Notes under the pieces: generated by a model
Told to the model about the DNA's origin: nothing
Databases searched by the model: none
The model's input: only the letters and a program-made list of their open reading frames with translations
In this document: positions 7,746 through 14,479 of the stretch, piece after piece
Numbering within the stretch: position 1 is the stretch's first letter
Layout: the number at the start of each line of letters is the position of its first letter
Position numbers and translations under genes: made by a program
Source of the DNA: Rickettsia typhi
GTDB lineage: Bacteria; Pseudomonadota; Alphaproteobacteria; Rickettsiales; UBA1997
Assembly: GCA_945874115.1 (NCBI GenBank)
Contig: CAMCFD010000035.1
Span: 1-15,011, forward strand
Length of the DNA stretch: 15,011 nt
Direction: 5' to 3'

Positions 7746-7821
7746 TGGTGGAGATACGCGGGTTCGAACCGCGGACCCCCTGCTTGCAAAGCAGGTGCTC
7801 TACCAACTGAGCTATATCCCC
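7746..7821 (-). tRNA. tRNA-Ala (anticodon TGC)
   Basis: The minus strand folds into a complete 76-nt cloverleaf. The acceptor stem is GGGGATA/TATCTCC, containing the G3-U70 pair that identifies alanine tRNAs. The D arm is GCTC-AGTTGGTA-GAGC. The anticodon stem CCTGC/GCAGG has loop TTTGCAA (anticodon TGC), and the T arm is CGCGG-TTCGAAC-CCGCG. Discriminator A73 and an encoded CCA end the gene. It lies alone between two plus-strand protein genes, not in an rRNA operon. Confidence 0.97.
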
Positions 7822-7860
7822 AAGGAACAACGAAAACAATAAGACGAATATTCTGCCTGT

Positions 7861-7895
7861 TTAAACTAAAAACGCAAGTAGTTTTTTTAGTTTAA
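7861..7895. repeat. 12-bp AT-only inverted repeat upstream of the tRNA gene
   Basis: TTAAACTAAAAA (7861-7872) and its exact complement TTTTTAGTTTAA (7884-7895) are separated by 11 bases. It lies in the 249-base stretch between the tRNA-Ala gene and the prepilin-like gene, 40-74 bases upstream of the tRNA on its strand. With one G-C pair in the stem it is weak as a terminator. An operator or chance are both possible. I see no gene in this stretch. Confidence 0.35.
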
Positions 7896-7997
7896 TTTTG
7901 ATGTTTAGATAAAATTGCGACCCAAAAGCCGCCTAAACAAAGGGTGAAACGATTTTGCGAGAATTTAAATGTGCTAAAAAATAAACTACATTAAATC

Positions 7998-8026
7998 TTG
8001 ACAAAAACATCGATATCTAATCTGAT
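7998..8026 (+). promoter_or_regulatory. Probable promoter of the prepilin-like gene
   Basis: A perfect -35 TTGACA (7998-8003) is followed after 17 bases by TCTGAT (8021-8026), which matches the -10 consensus at four of six places. Predicted transcription begins near 8033, before both candidate starts (TTG 8047, ATG 8071). Confidence 0.5.
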
Positions 8027-8070
8027 TATAAATTATAATTTATTTATTGTCAATTTCTTTTGAAAAAACA

Positions 8071-9108
8071 ATGCTAAAAAAGTTAAAAAAGACGTTGAAA
8101 TCAGTAAAATCAAGTGCGAAAAGTGGTCAAAAATCAGCTTTTAGTCTCATAGAAATTTCGGTTGTAATTTTAATCATCGCGATTCTTGCGGCAGGTGCCA
8201 TTTCTGTTTCTACGGTAGCTTTGAACAACGCGAAAGCCAAGGTCAGTCGCGATAGAATAGGTGCAATTTATAAGGCGATCGGAAATTATGTTGCAAAAAA
8301 CCATCGCTTGCCTTGTCCGGCCTCGCTAAAGTTGACGAAATCAGAGGCTTCTTACGGTGTGCAAGAGGGCGCGGGAGATTGTGCGACGGCGGGTGACGGG
8401 ATATATTCATCGCAAGATCAGCCGTTGGTGATTTATGGAATGGTGCCAACCTCTACTCTAGGGCTTTCTGACGATATGGCTGAAGACGGTTTCGGTGGTA
8501 AAATCGCCTATGTTGTGAACGCAAATTTTACCGTCGCAGATTATCCAGATGACAGCGGAACCACGTTTGGCTTTGGCTTTGCCGACGACACTGGCAATGA
8601 CATGATAAATATATATCAGCTTCCGTCAACCAATTCTATTGACGATGTTGCGTTGGCTTTAATAAGCCACGGAGGCAATAAATATGGGGCTTTCAACGCT
8701 TATTCTTCGACGCAAAATTCTACGACTGGCTCGGATGTTTATGAGTTGAAAAACTCACTAACTGGAATCGTAAATAACGTGGCACCAATAATTGACACCG
8801 CAATTTTTGGCACAGTAGGTGCGTTTGCGGGCAGGGTCACTTTTACCGTTTCAAATTCTAACAGCGACGTTTTTGACGACATCGTTTTCTTCAAAAAAAG
8901 AAGTGAAATTTTATCCGATTTTGACTTAGGATTTTTATTGCCGTGCACCGCGACAACTCTAAACTGGGAAACTGGCTATAGCAACGCGTTTGCGGGGACG
9001 ATAAAATATCGCGCGACCGCTTGCGCTGCGCCAAATGATGGAATTAGGCCAAGCAAGGAATGTGCGCCTTTTGCGGCGAATTGGATCAATAAAACGACTT
9101 GCCCGTAA
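8071..9108 (+). CDS. Prepilin-like (type IV pilin/pseudopilin) protein
   Basis: A 345-aa protein with a type IV prepilin N-terminus: a basic 23-residue leader rich in Lys and Ser, then FSLIEISVVILIIAILAA, with cleavage expected between Ala23 and Phe24 and Glu28 as the conserved Glu5 of the mature protein. The hydrophobic helix continues to about 50, followed by an amphipathic helix and a large exported domain. Six cysteines (82, 104, 292, 318, 331, 344) suggest disulfides. Ala instead of Gly before the cleavage site is a tolerated but less common variant. An in-frame TTG at 8047 would add 8 residues; ATG 8071 is preferred because it gives a compact basic leader. No pilus or secretion genes flank it. 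Similar proteins occur as orphan prepilins in low-G+C alphaproteobacteria (from memory); function unknown. It converges on aroQ with 11 bases between stops. Confidence 0.8.
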   Translation: MLKKLKKTLKSVKSSAKSGQKSAFSLIEISVVILIIAILAAGAISVSTVALNNAKAKVSRDRIGAIYKAIGNYVAKNHRLPCPASLKLTKSEASYGVQEGAGDCATAGDGIYSSQDQPLVIYGMVPTSTLGLSDDMAEDGFGGKIAYVVNANFTVADYPDDSGTTFGFGFADDTGNDMINIYQLPSTNSIDDVALALISHGGNKYGAFNAYSSTQNSTTGSDVYELKNSLTGIVNNVAPIIDTAIFGTVGAFAGRVTFTVSNSNSDVFDDIVFFKKRSEILSDFDLGFLLPCTATTLNWETGYSNAFAGTIKYRATACAAPNDGIRPSKECAPFAANWINKTTCP

Positions 9109-9119
9109 GCTTTTCGAGG

Positions 9120-9563
9120 CTATCTTGAGTTTTTCAAAATTCCGTCAATTGCGAGCAAAGAAATCGTATATCCATCAACGCCAAGACCTGAAATAATCGC
9201 GTCAACAACCGCTGAAATGAAAGAGTTGTGGCGGAATTCTTCGCGCTTAAAAATGTTGGAAATGTGAAGTTCGATTTTTGCGCCCTGAAAAATTTCAAGA
9301 GCATCACGAATCGCAACCGAAGTGTGAGTATAGCCAGCCGCGTTAATTATTATTCCGTCAAAGTTATCGATTGCTTCTTGAATTTCTTCAACCATTCCGC
9401 CTTCGCTGTTGGTTTGTCTGAACTCGACTTTAATTCCAAGTTTTGAAGCGACTCCAAGGCAATCTTGTTCAATTTTTTCAAGACTAGAATCGCCATAAAT
9501 TTCTTTATCGCGTCTATGCAATAAATTTAGGTTTGGTCCGTTTAAAATTAATATTTTAGTCAT
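9120..9563 (-). CDS. aroQ: Type II 3-dehydroquinate dehydratase
   Basis: Cytoplasmic enzyme of the shikimate pathway that converts 3-dehydroquinate to 3-dehydroshikimate. The 147-aa length is typical. Family motifs are NGPNLNLL (8-15), the catalytic loop with Arg18 and Tyr23 in EIYG, FRQTNSEG (48-55), INAAGYTHTSVAIRDAL (73-89, Asn74) and ELHISNI with His100, then REEFRH (107-112). Small departures from common sequences are NLLHRR for NLLGTR and NIFKREEF for NIHAREEF; the active-site residues remain. Its ATG overlaps the last codons of pssA by 8 bases, so it is the second gene of a two-gene minus-strand operon. Confidence 0.95.
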   Translation of the reverse strand: MTKILILNGPNLNLLHRRDKEIYGDSSLEKIEQDCLGVASKLGIKVEFRQTNSEGGMVEEIQEAIDNFDGIIINAAGYTHTSVAIRDALEIFQGAKIELHISNIFKREEFRHNSFISAVVDAIISGLGVDGYTISLLAIDGILKNSR

Positions 9564-10341
9564 GTGATTTGCTTTTTGTTTTAAGGGTAATTTTTAAGAA
9601 ATAAAAAGCCGTAACCGGAATTGAAGCGGCATAAGTTAAGCCAACGACCGCAAGGGCAAACCAAGGTTCTAACAATAAGCCAATAATTATGGTGCCAAGC
9701 AAAACAAGTGTCGCATAAACATATTCGTTTTGCACCGGAATTTTCTTGATTGAAATTGTCGGAACTCTGCTTGCCATAAGGACGGCGATTGCGGTGAAAT
9801 AAAACATTACGTTGATTGGGTCGGAATAAAAACCTTCACCAAATTCGAAAGTTAAAACCATCGGAAGAAGTGCCATTGAAGCGCCACAAGGAGCGGGAAT
9901 TCCTTTAAAGAAATATTTTTCGATAATCGGGTTTTGTTCTTTTTTGCCCAAGTCTACGTTAAAGCGAGCAAGTCTTATTGCGCCACAAATGGCGAAAAAC
10001 AAGACCAAAGCCCAGTCTATAACTTGAATGTCGGCAAAAGAGTTGATCCAGCCGTAAATTACGAAACCGGGAGAAACGCCAAAATTGATGAAGTCGGCGA
10101 GCGAGTCTAGTTGTGCTCCGAATTCGCTGGTTGAGTTTAGAAAGCGCGCCAATCGGCCGTCGACGGCATCCATGAAAGCGGCGATGATGACGAAAGCTGT
10201 CGCTGAAACGAAGTCGCCTTCAAACGAGAAGCGAATTGCGTATAAACCAAGGCAAATCGCGATTAGAGTGACTGCATTTGGCAATAATTTTACGAGGGGA
10301 AAATATCCATCTTTTATATATCTTGGCTTTCTGTGTGACAT
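9556..10341 (-). CDS. pssA: CDP-diacylglycerol--serine O-phosphatidyltransferase
   Basis: Membrane enzyme that makes phosphatidylserine from CDP-diacylglycerol and serine, the precursor of phosphatidylethanolamine. The 261-aa protein is hydrophobic with about six to eight membrane segments. It carries the complete CDP-alcohol phosphotransferase motif D58-x2-D61-G62-x2-A65-R66-x8-G75-x3-D79-x3-D83. Length and the FGVSPGFVIYGW and ARFNVDLG-like segments fit the type II (B. subtilis-like) PssA subclass common in alphaproteobacteria. The decarboxylase gene psd, often its neighbour, is not in the window; aroQ follows instead with an 8-bp overlap. The start codon abuts a tandem 11-bp repeat and has no Shine-Dalgarno site. 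Confidence 0.93.
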   Translation of the reverse strand: MSHRKPRYIKDGYFPLVKLLPNAVTLIAICLGLYAIRFSFEGDFVSATAFVIIAAFMDAVDGRLARFLNSTSEFGAQLDSLADFINFGVSPGFVIYGWINSFADIQVIDWALVLFFAICGAIRLARFNVDLGKKEQNPIIEKYFFKGIPAPCGASMALLPMVLTFEFGEGFYSDPINVMFYFTAIAVLMASRVPTISIKKIPVQNEYVYATLVLLGTIIIGLLLEPWFALAVVGLTYAASIPVTAFYFLKITLKTKSKSHD

Positions 10342-10362
10342 TTTGTTAGAATTTTGTTAGAA
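10341..10362. repeat. Tandem 11-bp repeat at the pssA start
   Basis: TTTTGTTAGAA occurs twice in direct succession (10341-10351 and 10352-10362). The first copy ends on the first base of the pssA start codon when read on the minus strand. It lies in the 129-bp pssA/tkt divergent promoter region. Confidence 0.6.
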
Positions 10363-10375
10363 TTTTATAAAAAAA

Positions 10376-10403
10376 TTGATTTATAAAAATAATATTATAT
10401 AAT
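10376..10403 (+). promoter_or_regulatory. Probable promoter of tkt
   Basis: TTGATT (10376-10381) and a perfect TATAAT (10398-10403) are separated by 16 bases. The predicted start near 10410 leaves a leader of about 60 bases before the tkt ATG. The region is AT-rich, so chance matches are more likely than usual. Confidence 0.5.
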
Positions 10404-10470
10404 ATTTCAGGTTTTTATTGTAGTATTTTTGAAATAAAAAGCAAATAAATTCATCTAAAAAATAAAAAGA

Positions 10471-12579
10471 ATGAAGAAAAATAATGATTTCTCGCTAAAA
10501 GATTTGGCAAATTGTGTAAGATTTTTGTCAATTGATGCGGTGCAAAGAGCCAATTCGGGCCATCCGGGAATGCCGATGGGAATGGCTGATGTAGCGACAA
10601 TTTTGTTTAGTGAGTTTTTGAAATTCGATCCAAAAAATCCAAAATGGCTGAATCGCGATCGCTTCATTTTATCGGCCGGACATGGCTCGATGCTGCTTTA
10701 TTCGCTCCTTTATCTTACTGGCTATAAAGACATTGAAATTGACGATATAAAAAATTTCCGCCAACTTCATTCAAAAACCGCAGGACACCCAGAATATGGC
10801 GAGCTTGAAGCTATTGAAACAACTACGGGGCCGCTGGGGCAGGGTTTGGCGAATTCGGTTGGAATGGCGCTTGCTGAAAAAATGTTCAAAGCGCGTGTTG
10901 GCGCTGATTTAATCGATCACAAAATTTATTGCATCGCCGGAGATGGCTGTTTGATGGAAGGGATTTCGCAAGAAGCGATTTCACTCGCCGGACACTTGGC
11001 TTTGAGCAACCTCGTCGTTTTGTGGGACGACAACTCAATTTCAATTGACGGCAATGTTTCTTTGACGACTTCGGAAAATATGAAGATGCGTTTCGAGGCT
11101 TGCGGTTGGAAGTTTTTAGCGGTTGACGGTCATAATTTTGACGAAATCAGAAAAGCTTTAAGTGAAGCGCAAAAATCTGACAAACCAGTTTTGATTGGTT
11201 GCAAAACCGTGATCGGATTTGGCTCTCCAAGCAAAGCTGGCTCTGAAAAAGCCCACGGATCACCGCTTGGCGCTGAAGAAATTGTTAAAGTGCGTCAAAA
11301 TTTAGGGTGGAATCATGACGCGTTTATGATCCCTGAAGAATTGCTTGAAAAATGGCGCGAATTTGGCAAAAGATCACGCAAAGATTCTCGCGCTTTTGAA
11401 GAAAAATTCGAAACGCTTGATGAAAAAAAGAAAGCTGAAATTAAGCGCATTTTAAAAGGCGATTTGCCGGATGATTTCCAGAAAAAACTTGAGCAATTTA
11501 AGCAAAAAATATTCCTTGAAAAGCCAAAACAAGCCTCAAGAAAATCTTCGCAAATCACGCTTGAATTTTTAACTGAATTATTGCCAGAATTAATTGGTGG
11601 ATCTGCTGATTTGACTGAATCGGTTTTGACAAAAACTTCGCACACAAAAGCGATTAATAAAAATGATTTTTCGGGTCGCTATATTCATTATGGAGTTCGC
11701 GAGCACGCGATGGGCGCGATTATGAATGGAATTTCGCTTTATGGAACATTTTTGCCTTATGGCGGAACTTTCCTTGTTTTTAGTGACTATTTAAAGCCTG
11801 CTATCAGACTTTCTGCGCTAATGCAACAGCGCGTGATCTATGTTTTTACTCATGATTCAATCGGTCTTGGCGAAGACGGTCCAACGCATCAGCCGATCGA
11901 ACATTTGGCGATGCTTCGCGGAATTCCTAACCTTTATGTTTTTAGACCAGCGGACGCACAAGAAGTTGTTGGCTGTTTCGAGCAAGCTTTGAAATATAAA
12001 AAAGGTCCTTCAGCGCTTGTTTTATCAAGGCAAAATCTCGATTTTTTGCGTCTTGAATATAAAAATAACGAAGGATTTTGTTCTAAAGGTGCTTATATAA
12101 TTTCTGACGCCGCAATGGGAATCGAGCCTGATGTCATCATTTTGGCGACAGGTTCTGAAGTTGAAATTGCGCTTCAAGCTAAAGAAAAACTAAACGAACA
12201 CGGACTTGCGATTCGCGTGGTTTCAATGCCTTGTTTCGAACTTTTCGAGAAGCAAGATCAGGCTTATAAAAACAAAATTTTGGGCACAAAAAATATTCTT
12301 AAAGTCGCAATCGAAGCCGGAATTATGCAGGGCTGGAACCGCTATATCGGTGACGAAGGCGTGTTTGTCGGAATGTCGTCTTTTGGCGCGTCGGGCAAAG
12401 CTGAAGATTTGTTCAAGCATTTTGATTTGACGGCTGATAAAGTTGTTTCATCTGTTGTTGGCGAAATAAAATCTCGTCGCAAAAACGCTATCAGCAAATA
12501 TAAAGACAAAGATGACGTGATGGATGAACTCGATAAATATAAAGAAAAAGTGCTTCAAGAACTTGAAGACGAAGAATAA
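10471..12579 (+). CDS. tkt: Transketolase
   Basis: Thiamine-diphosphate enzyme that moves two-carbon units between ketose and aldose phosphates in the non-oxidative pentose phosphate pathway. The 702-aa protein shows His31 and His71, GPLGQG (120-125), the cofactor motif GDG (157-159) ending with Asn188, and the pyrimidine-domain Glu411 in VREHAM with His461, DGPTHQPIEHL (469-479) and FRPADAQEV. The C-terminal domain holds GSEVEIAL and SSFGASGKAEDLF. The usual family end comes at about residue 664. About 38 further residues form a charged tail rich in Lys, Asp and Glu that I do not recognise. The start has an A-rich leader without a Shine-Dalgarno site. It converges on yceI. Confidence 0.96.
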   Translation: MKKNNDFSLKDLANCVRFLSIDAVQRANSGHPGMPMGMADVATILFSEFLKFDPKNPKWLNRDRFILSAGHGSMLLYSLLYLTGYKDIEIDDIKNFRQLHSKTAGHPEYGELEAIETTTGPLGQGLANSVGMALAEKMFKARVGADLIDHKIYCIAGDGCLMEGISQEAISLAGHLALSNLVVLWDDNSISIDGNVSLTTSENMKMRFEACGWKFLAVDGHNFDEIRKALSEAQKSDKPVLIGCKTVIGFGSPSKAGSEKAHGSPLGAEEIVKVRQNLGWNHDAFMIPEELLEKWREFGKRSRKDSRAFEEKFETLDEKKKAEIKRILKGDLPDDFQKKLEQFKQKIFLEKPKQASRKSSQITLEFLTELLPELIGGSADLTESVLTKTSHTKAINKNDFSGRYIHYGVREHAMGAIMNGISLYGTFLPYGGTFLVFSDYLKPAIRLSALMQQRVIYVFTHDSIGLGEDGPTHQPIEHLAMLRGIPNLYVFRPADAQEVVGCFEQALKYKKGPSALVLSRQNLDFLRLEYKNNEGFCSKGAYIISDAAMGIEPDVIILATGSEVEIALQAKEKLNEHGLAIRVVSMPCFELFEKQDQAYKNKILGTKNILKVAIEAGIMQGWNRYIGDEGVFVGMSSFGASGKAEDLFKHFDLTADKVVSSVVGEIKSRRKNAISKYKDKDDVMDELDKYKEKVLQELEDEE

Positions 12580-12587
12580 ATCGTGAT

Positions 12588-12617
12588 TTGTGGCGAGGGT
12601 TTAAAATCTCGCCACAA
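12588..12617. terminator. Hairpin between convergent tkt and yceI
   Basis: TTGTGGCGAG (12588-12597) pairs perfectly with CTCGCCACAA (12608-12617) around a 10-base loop. It sits 8 bases after the tkt stop and 6 bases after the yceI stop on the other strand. It is G+C-rich compared with its surroundings and placed to end both transcripts, but neither side has a strong T run, so it is a presumed bidirectional terminator. Confidence 0.6.
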
Positions 12618-12623
12618 TCAAAA

Positions 12624-13193
12624 TTATTCGGCCAAATTTGCTTCGGCGTCGATTGTCAATTTCACTTCGTCGTTAATCGCCGGAAGTGCATAATTAATTC
12701 CAAAATCAGAGCGCTTAATTACAGTGTTTGCGCTAAATCCCGCAGTTTTCTTGTTAGAAATTGGATTAACTCCAATTTTATTTAACTTCACGTTTAAAAC
12801 TATAGTTTTTGTCACGCCAACCAAAGTTAAATCGCCATGAATTTTGGCGGTGTTTTTGCCAGTAATCACAACTTTTTTACTGATAAAAGTTGCAGTTGGA
12901 AAGCTTTTAACTTTAAGGAAGTCGTCGCTTTTTAAATGTTCGTCAAATTTTTTCAAGCCAGTAAAAATGTTTTTTGTGTTAATTGTGACATTAATCTGAC
13001 TTTTATTTGGGTGTTTCTCGTCAAGCAACAAGTCGCCTTCAACTTCGGCAAATTTACCATTTTGGCTTGAAAAACCAAAGTGATCAGCTTGCCAAGTAAT
13101 ATTGGTGTGGCTTGGATCTAGTTTATAATTGTCGGCCGCGTTTGATGCAAATCCGTAAAAAACAAAAGCAACTAAAGGAAGAATTTTTTTCAT
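12624..13193 (-). CDS. YceI-family periplasmic polyisoprenoid-binding protein
   Basis: A 189-aa exported protein. A Sec signal peptide (MKKILPLVAFVFYGFASNA) is followed by likely cleavage near residue 19-20. The mature part has the YceI/TT1927b lipocalin-like beta-barrel features: YKLDPSHTNITWQADHFGF (23-41), a FDEHLKSDDFL segment, FPTATFIS, HGDLTLVGVTK and a C-terminal KRSDFGINYALPAINDEVKLTIDAEA. YceI proteins bind long isoprenoid chains such as ubiquinone precursors in the periplasm; the physiological role is poorly defined. It is transcribed away from purL across a 234-bp gap and converges on tkt. Confidence 0.92.
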   Translation of the reverse strand: MKKILPLVAFVFYGFASNAADNYKLDPSHTNITWQADHFGFSSQNGKFAEVEGDLLLDEKHPNKSQINVTINTKNIFTGLKKFDEHLKSDDFLKVKSFPTATFISKKVVITGKNTAKIHGDLTLVGVTKTIVLNVKLNKIGVNPISNKKTAGFSANTVIKRSDFGINYALPAINDEVKLTIDAEANLAE

Positions 13194-13427
13194 AAAATGC
13201 TAAATTAATTTTAATTAAAGTTGTTGGTGAAAATAAAAACTATCAAATGGCTTAAATTATTTTTTTGAGTGGTGAAACAAGCATACGCCAATTTTTTCTA
13301 ACAAACAAGTTAATTTTTTATTGATTATTTTATTGATTAATGGTTTAATGATTAGCAAATCTGATTCGGGATAAAAATTGCTGCAAGTGTGCATAAAATC
13401 AGATGCAATATAATTTATTTATTTTTT
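13194..13427. other. yceI/purL divergent intergenic region
   Basis: This 234-bp AT-rich stretch holds no gene that I can support. It contains two exact tandem copies of TTTTATTGATTA (13316-13327, 13328-13339) and a TATAAT at 13409-13414 without a convincing -35 partner. Upstream of purL the reading frame meets a stop at 13362, so no remnant of the missing PurL half is fused here. Confidence 0.6.
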
Positions 13428-14471
13428 ATGTCAAAGCAGATTTTTGATAATCTTAGAATTTTGGTGCAAACTCCAGATTTAGTTTCGAAAAAATGGATTT
13501 ATGAGCAATATGACAGTCAAGTGATGAACGATACAATCTGCATTAAGGGCGATGCGGCGATTGTGCGCGTTAACAACACCAAAAAAGCTTTGGCGATGAC
13601 CACAGATTGCACGCCGCGCTATGTTCAGGCTGACCCATTTGAAGGCGCGAAACAAGCGGTTGCAGAAACATATCGCAATATTTCTGCAGTTGGCGGAAAG
13701 CCTCTTGCGATCACGAACTGCCTGAATTTCGGTAATCCGCAAAAGCCCGAAATTATGGGCCAAATTGTGCGTGCGATTCAAGGAATTACGCAAGCTTGCA
13801 AGGTTCTTGATTATCCTGTCGTGTCAGGAAACGTTTCTCTTTATAACGAAACTAACGGAAGCGCGATTAAGCCTACTCCCGCGATTGGTGGCGTTGGTTT
13901 GTTGAAAGATTATACCAAAAGATGTAGCGTCAATTTTAAGTCACAAGATGACGAAATTTTTGTTATCGGAAAAACTTTTGGCCACATAAATTGCTCGATT
14001 TATGAGCGCGAAATTTTAAAAACCGAAAGCAAAACTAATCCGCCAAAAGTCGATTTGGAAGAAGAAAAAAAGAACGCGATTTTCATTCAAGAGCTTATCG
14101 AAAGAAGTGTTATAAAATCTTGCCACGATATTTCGGACGGCGGATTATTAATTGCACTTTTTGAAATGTGTTTCCGCGATTTGGGTTGTTGTGTTGATTT
14201 ATCTGAGCTAAAAAAATTCGCAAGCGACGTTGACGACAATCATATTTTATTTGGCGAAGACCAAGCGCGCTATGTTGTCGCTATTGATCCGGCATTTCTC
14301 GATCGCTTTAACAAAAAAGTTAAAGATTCACAAATTGAAGTTTTTCGAATTGGCAAAGTTATAAAAGATAAAATCAAAATTAATTGTCAACAAGACAGTG
14401 AAGAATTAGAAATTGACATAAAAGAGTTGAAAAAAATCAATGAAGAGTTTTTAGAGAAAAAATTTTCTTAA
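13428..14471 (+). CDS. purL: C-terminal half of PurL (FGAM synthase), free-standing
   Basis: A 347-aa protein that matches only the second half of the roughly 740-aa small-type PurL, which with PurQ and PurS converts FGAR to FGAM in purine synthesis. It starts at SKKWIYEQYD (20-29). It then shows AMTTDCTPRYVQADP, a GGKPLAITNCLNFGNPQKPE segment (89-108), GNVSLYNETNG (134-144), SCHDISDGGL (231-240) and LFGEDQARYVV (274-284), i.e. one AIRS N-terminal plus one AIRS C-terminal domain. The N-terminal half, with the catalytic His and main ATP site, is absent upstream. ATG 13428 is preferred over GTG 13389, which would add 13 unrelated residues. No internal damage is seen, and the start lies neatly at the domain boundary, which fits a split gene rather than a decayed one. 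The acyltransferase gene follows after 8 bases. Confidence 0.88.
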   Translation: MSKQIFDNLRILVQTPDLVSKKWIYEQYDSQVMNDTICIKGDAAIVRVNNTKKALAMTTDCTPRYVQADPFEGAKQAVAETYRNISAVGGKPLAITNCLNFGNPQKPEIMGQIVRAIQGITQACKVLDYPVVSGNVSLYNETNGSAIKPTPAIGGVGLLKDYTKRCSVNFKSQDDEIFVIGKTFGHINCSIYEREILKTESKTNPPKVDLEEEKKNAIFIQELIERSVIKSCHDISDGGLLIALFEMCFRDLGCCVDLSELKKFASDVDDNHILFGEDQARYVVAIDPAFLDRFNKKVKDSQIEVFRIGKVIKDKIKINCQQDSEELEIDIKELKKINEEFLEKKFS

Positions 14472-14479
14472 AATAAAAA

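Noticed and set aside
11313..11645. 110-aa Ser/Phe-rich minus-strand frame inside tkt
   Set aside because: It is a shadow of the Lys/Glu-rich transketolase linker; Glu/Lys codons read backwards as Ser/Phe. No independent evidence.
13409..13414. TATAAT as the purL promoter -10
   Set aside because: No acceptable -35 or TGn extension lies at the right distance, and the resulting leader would be only about 7 bases; kept only as a note in the intergenic entry.
13479..13793. 104-aa minus-strand frame inside purL
   Set aside because: It is antisense to conserved PurL motifs and has no family resemblance.
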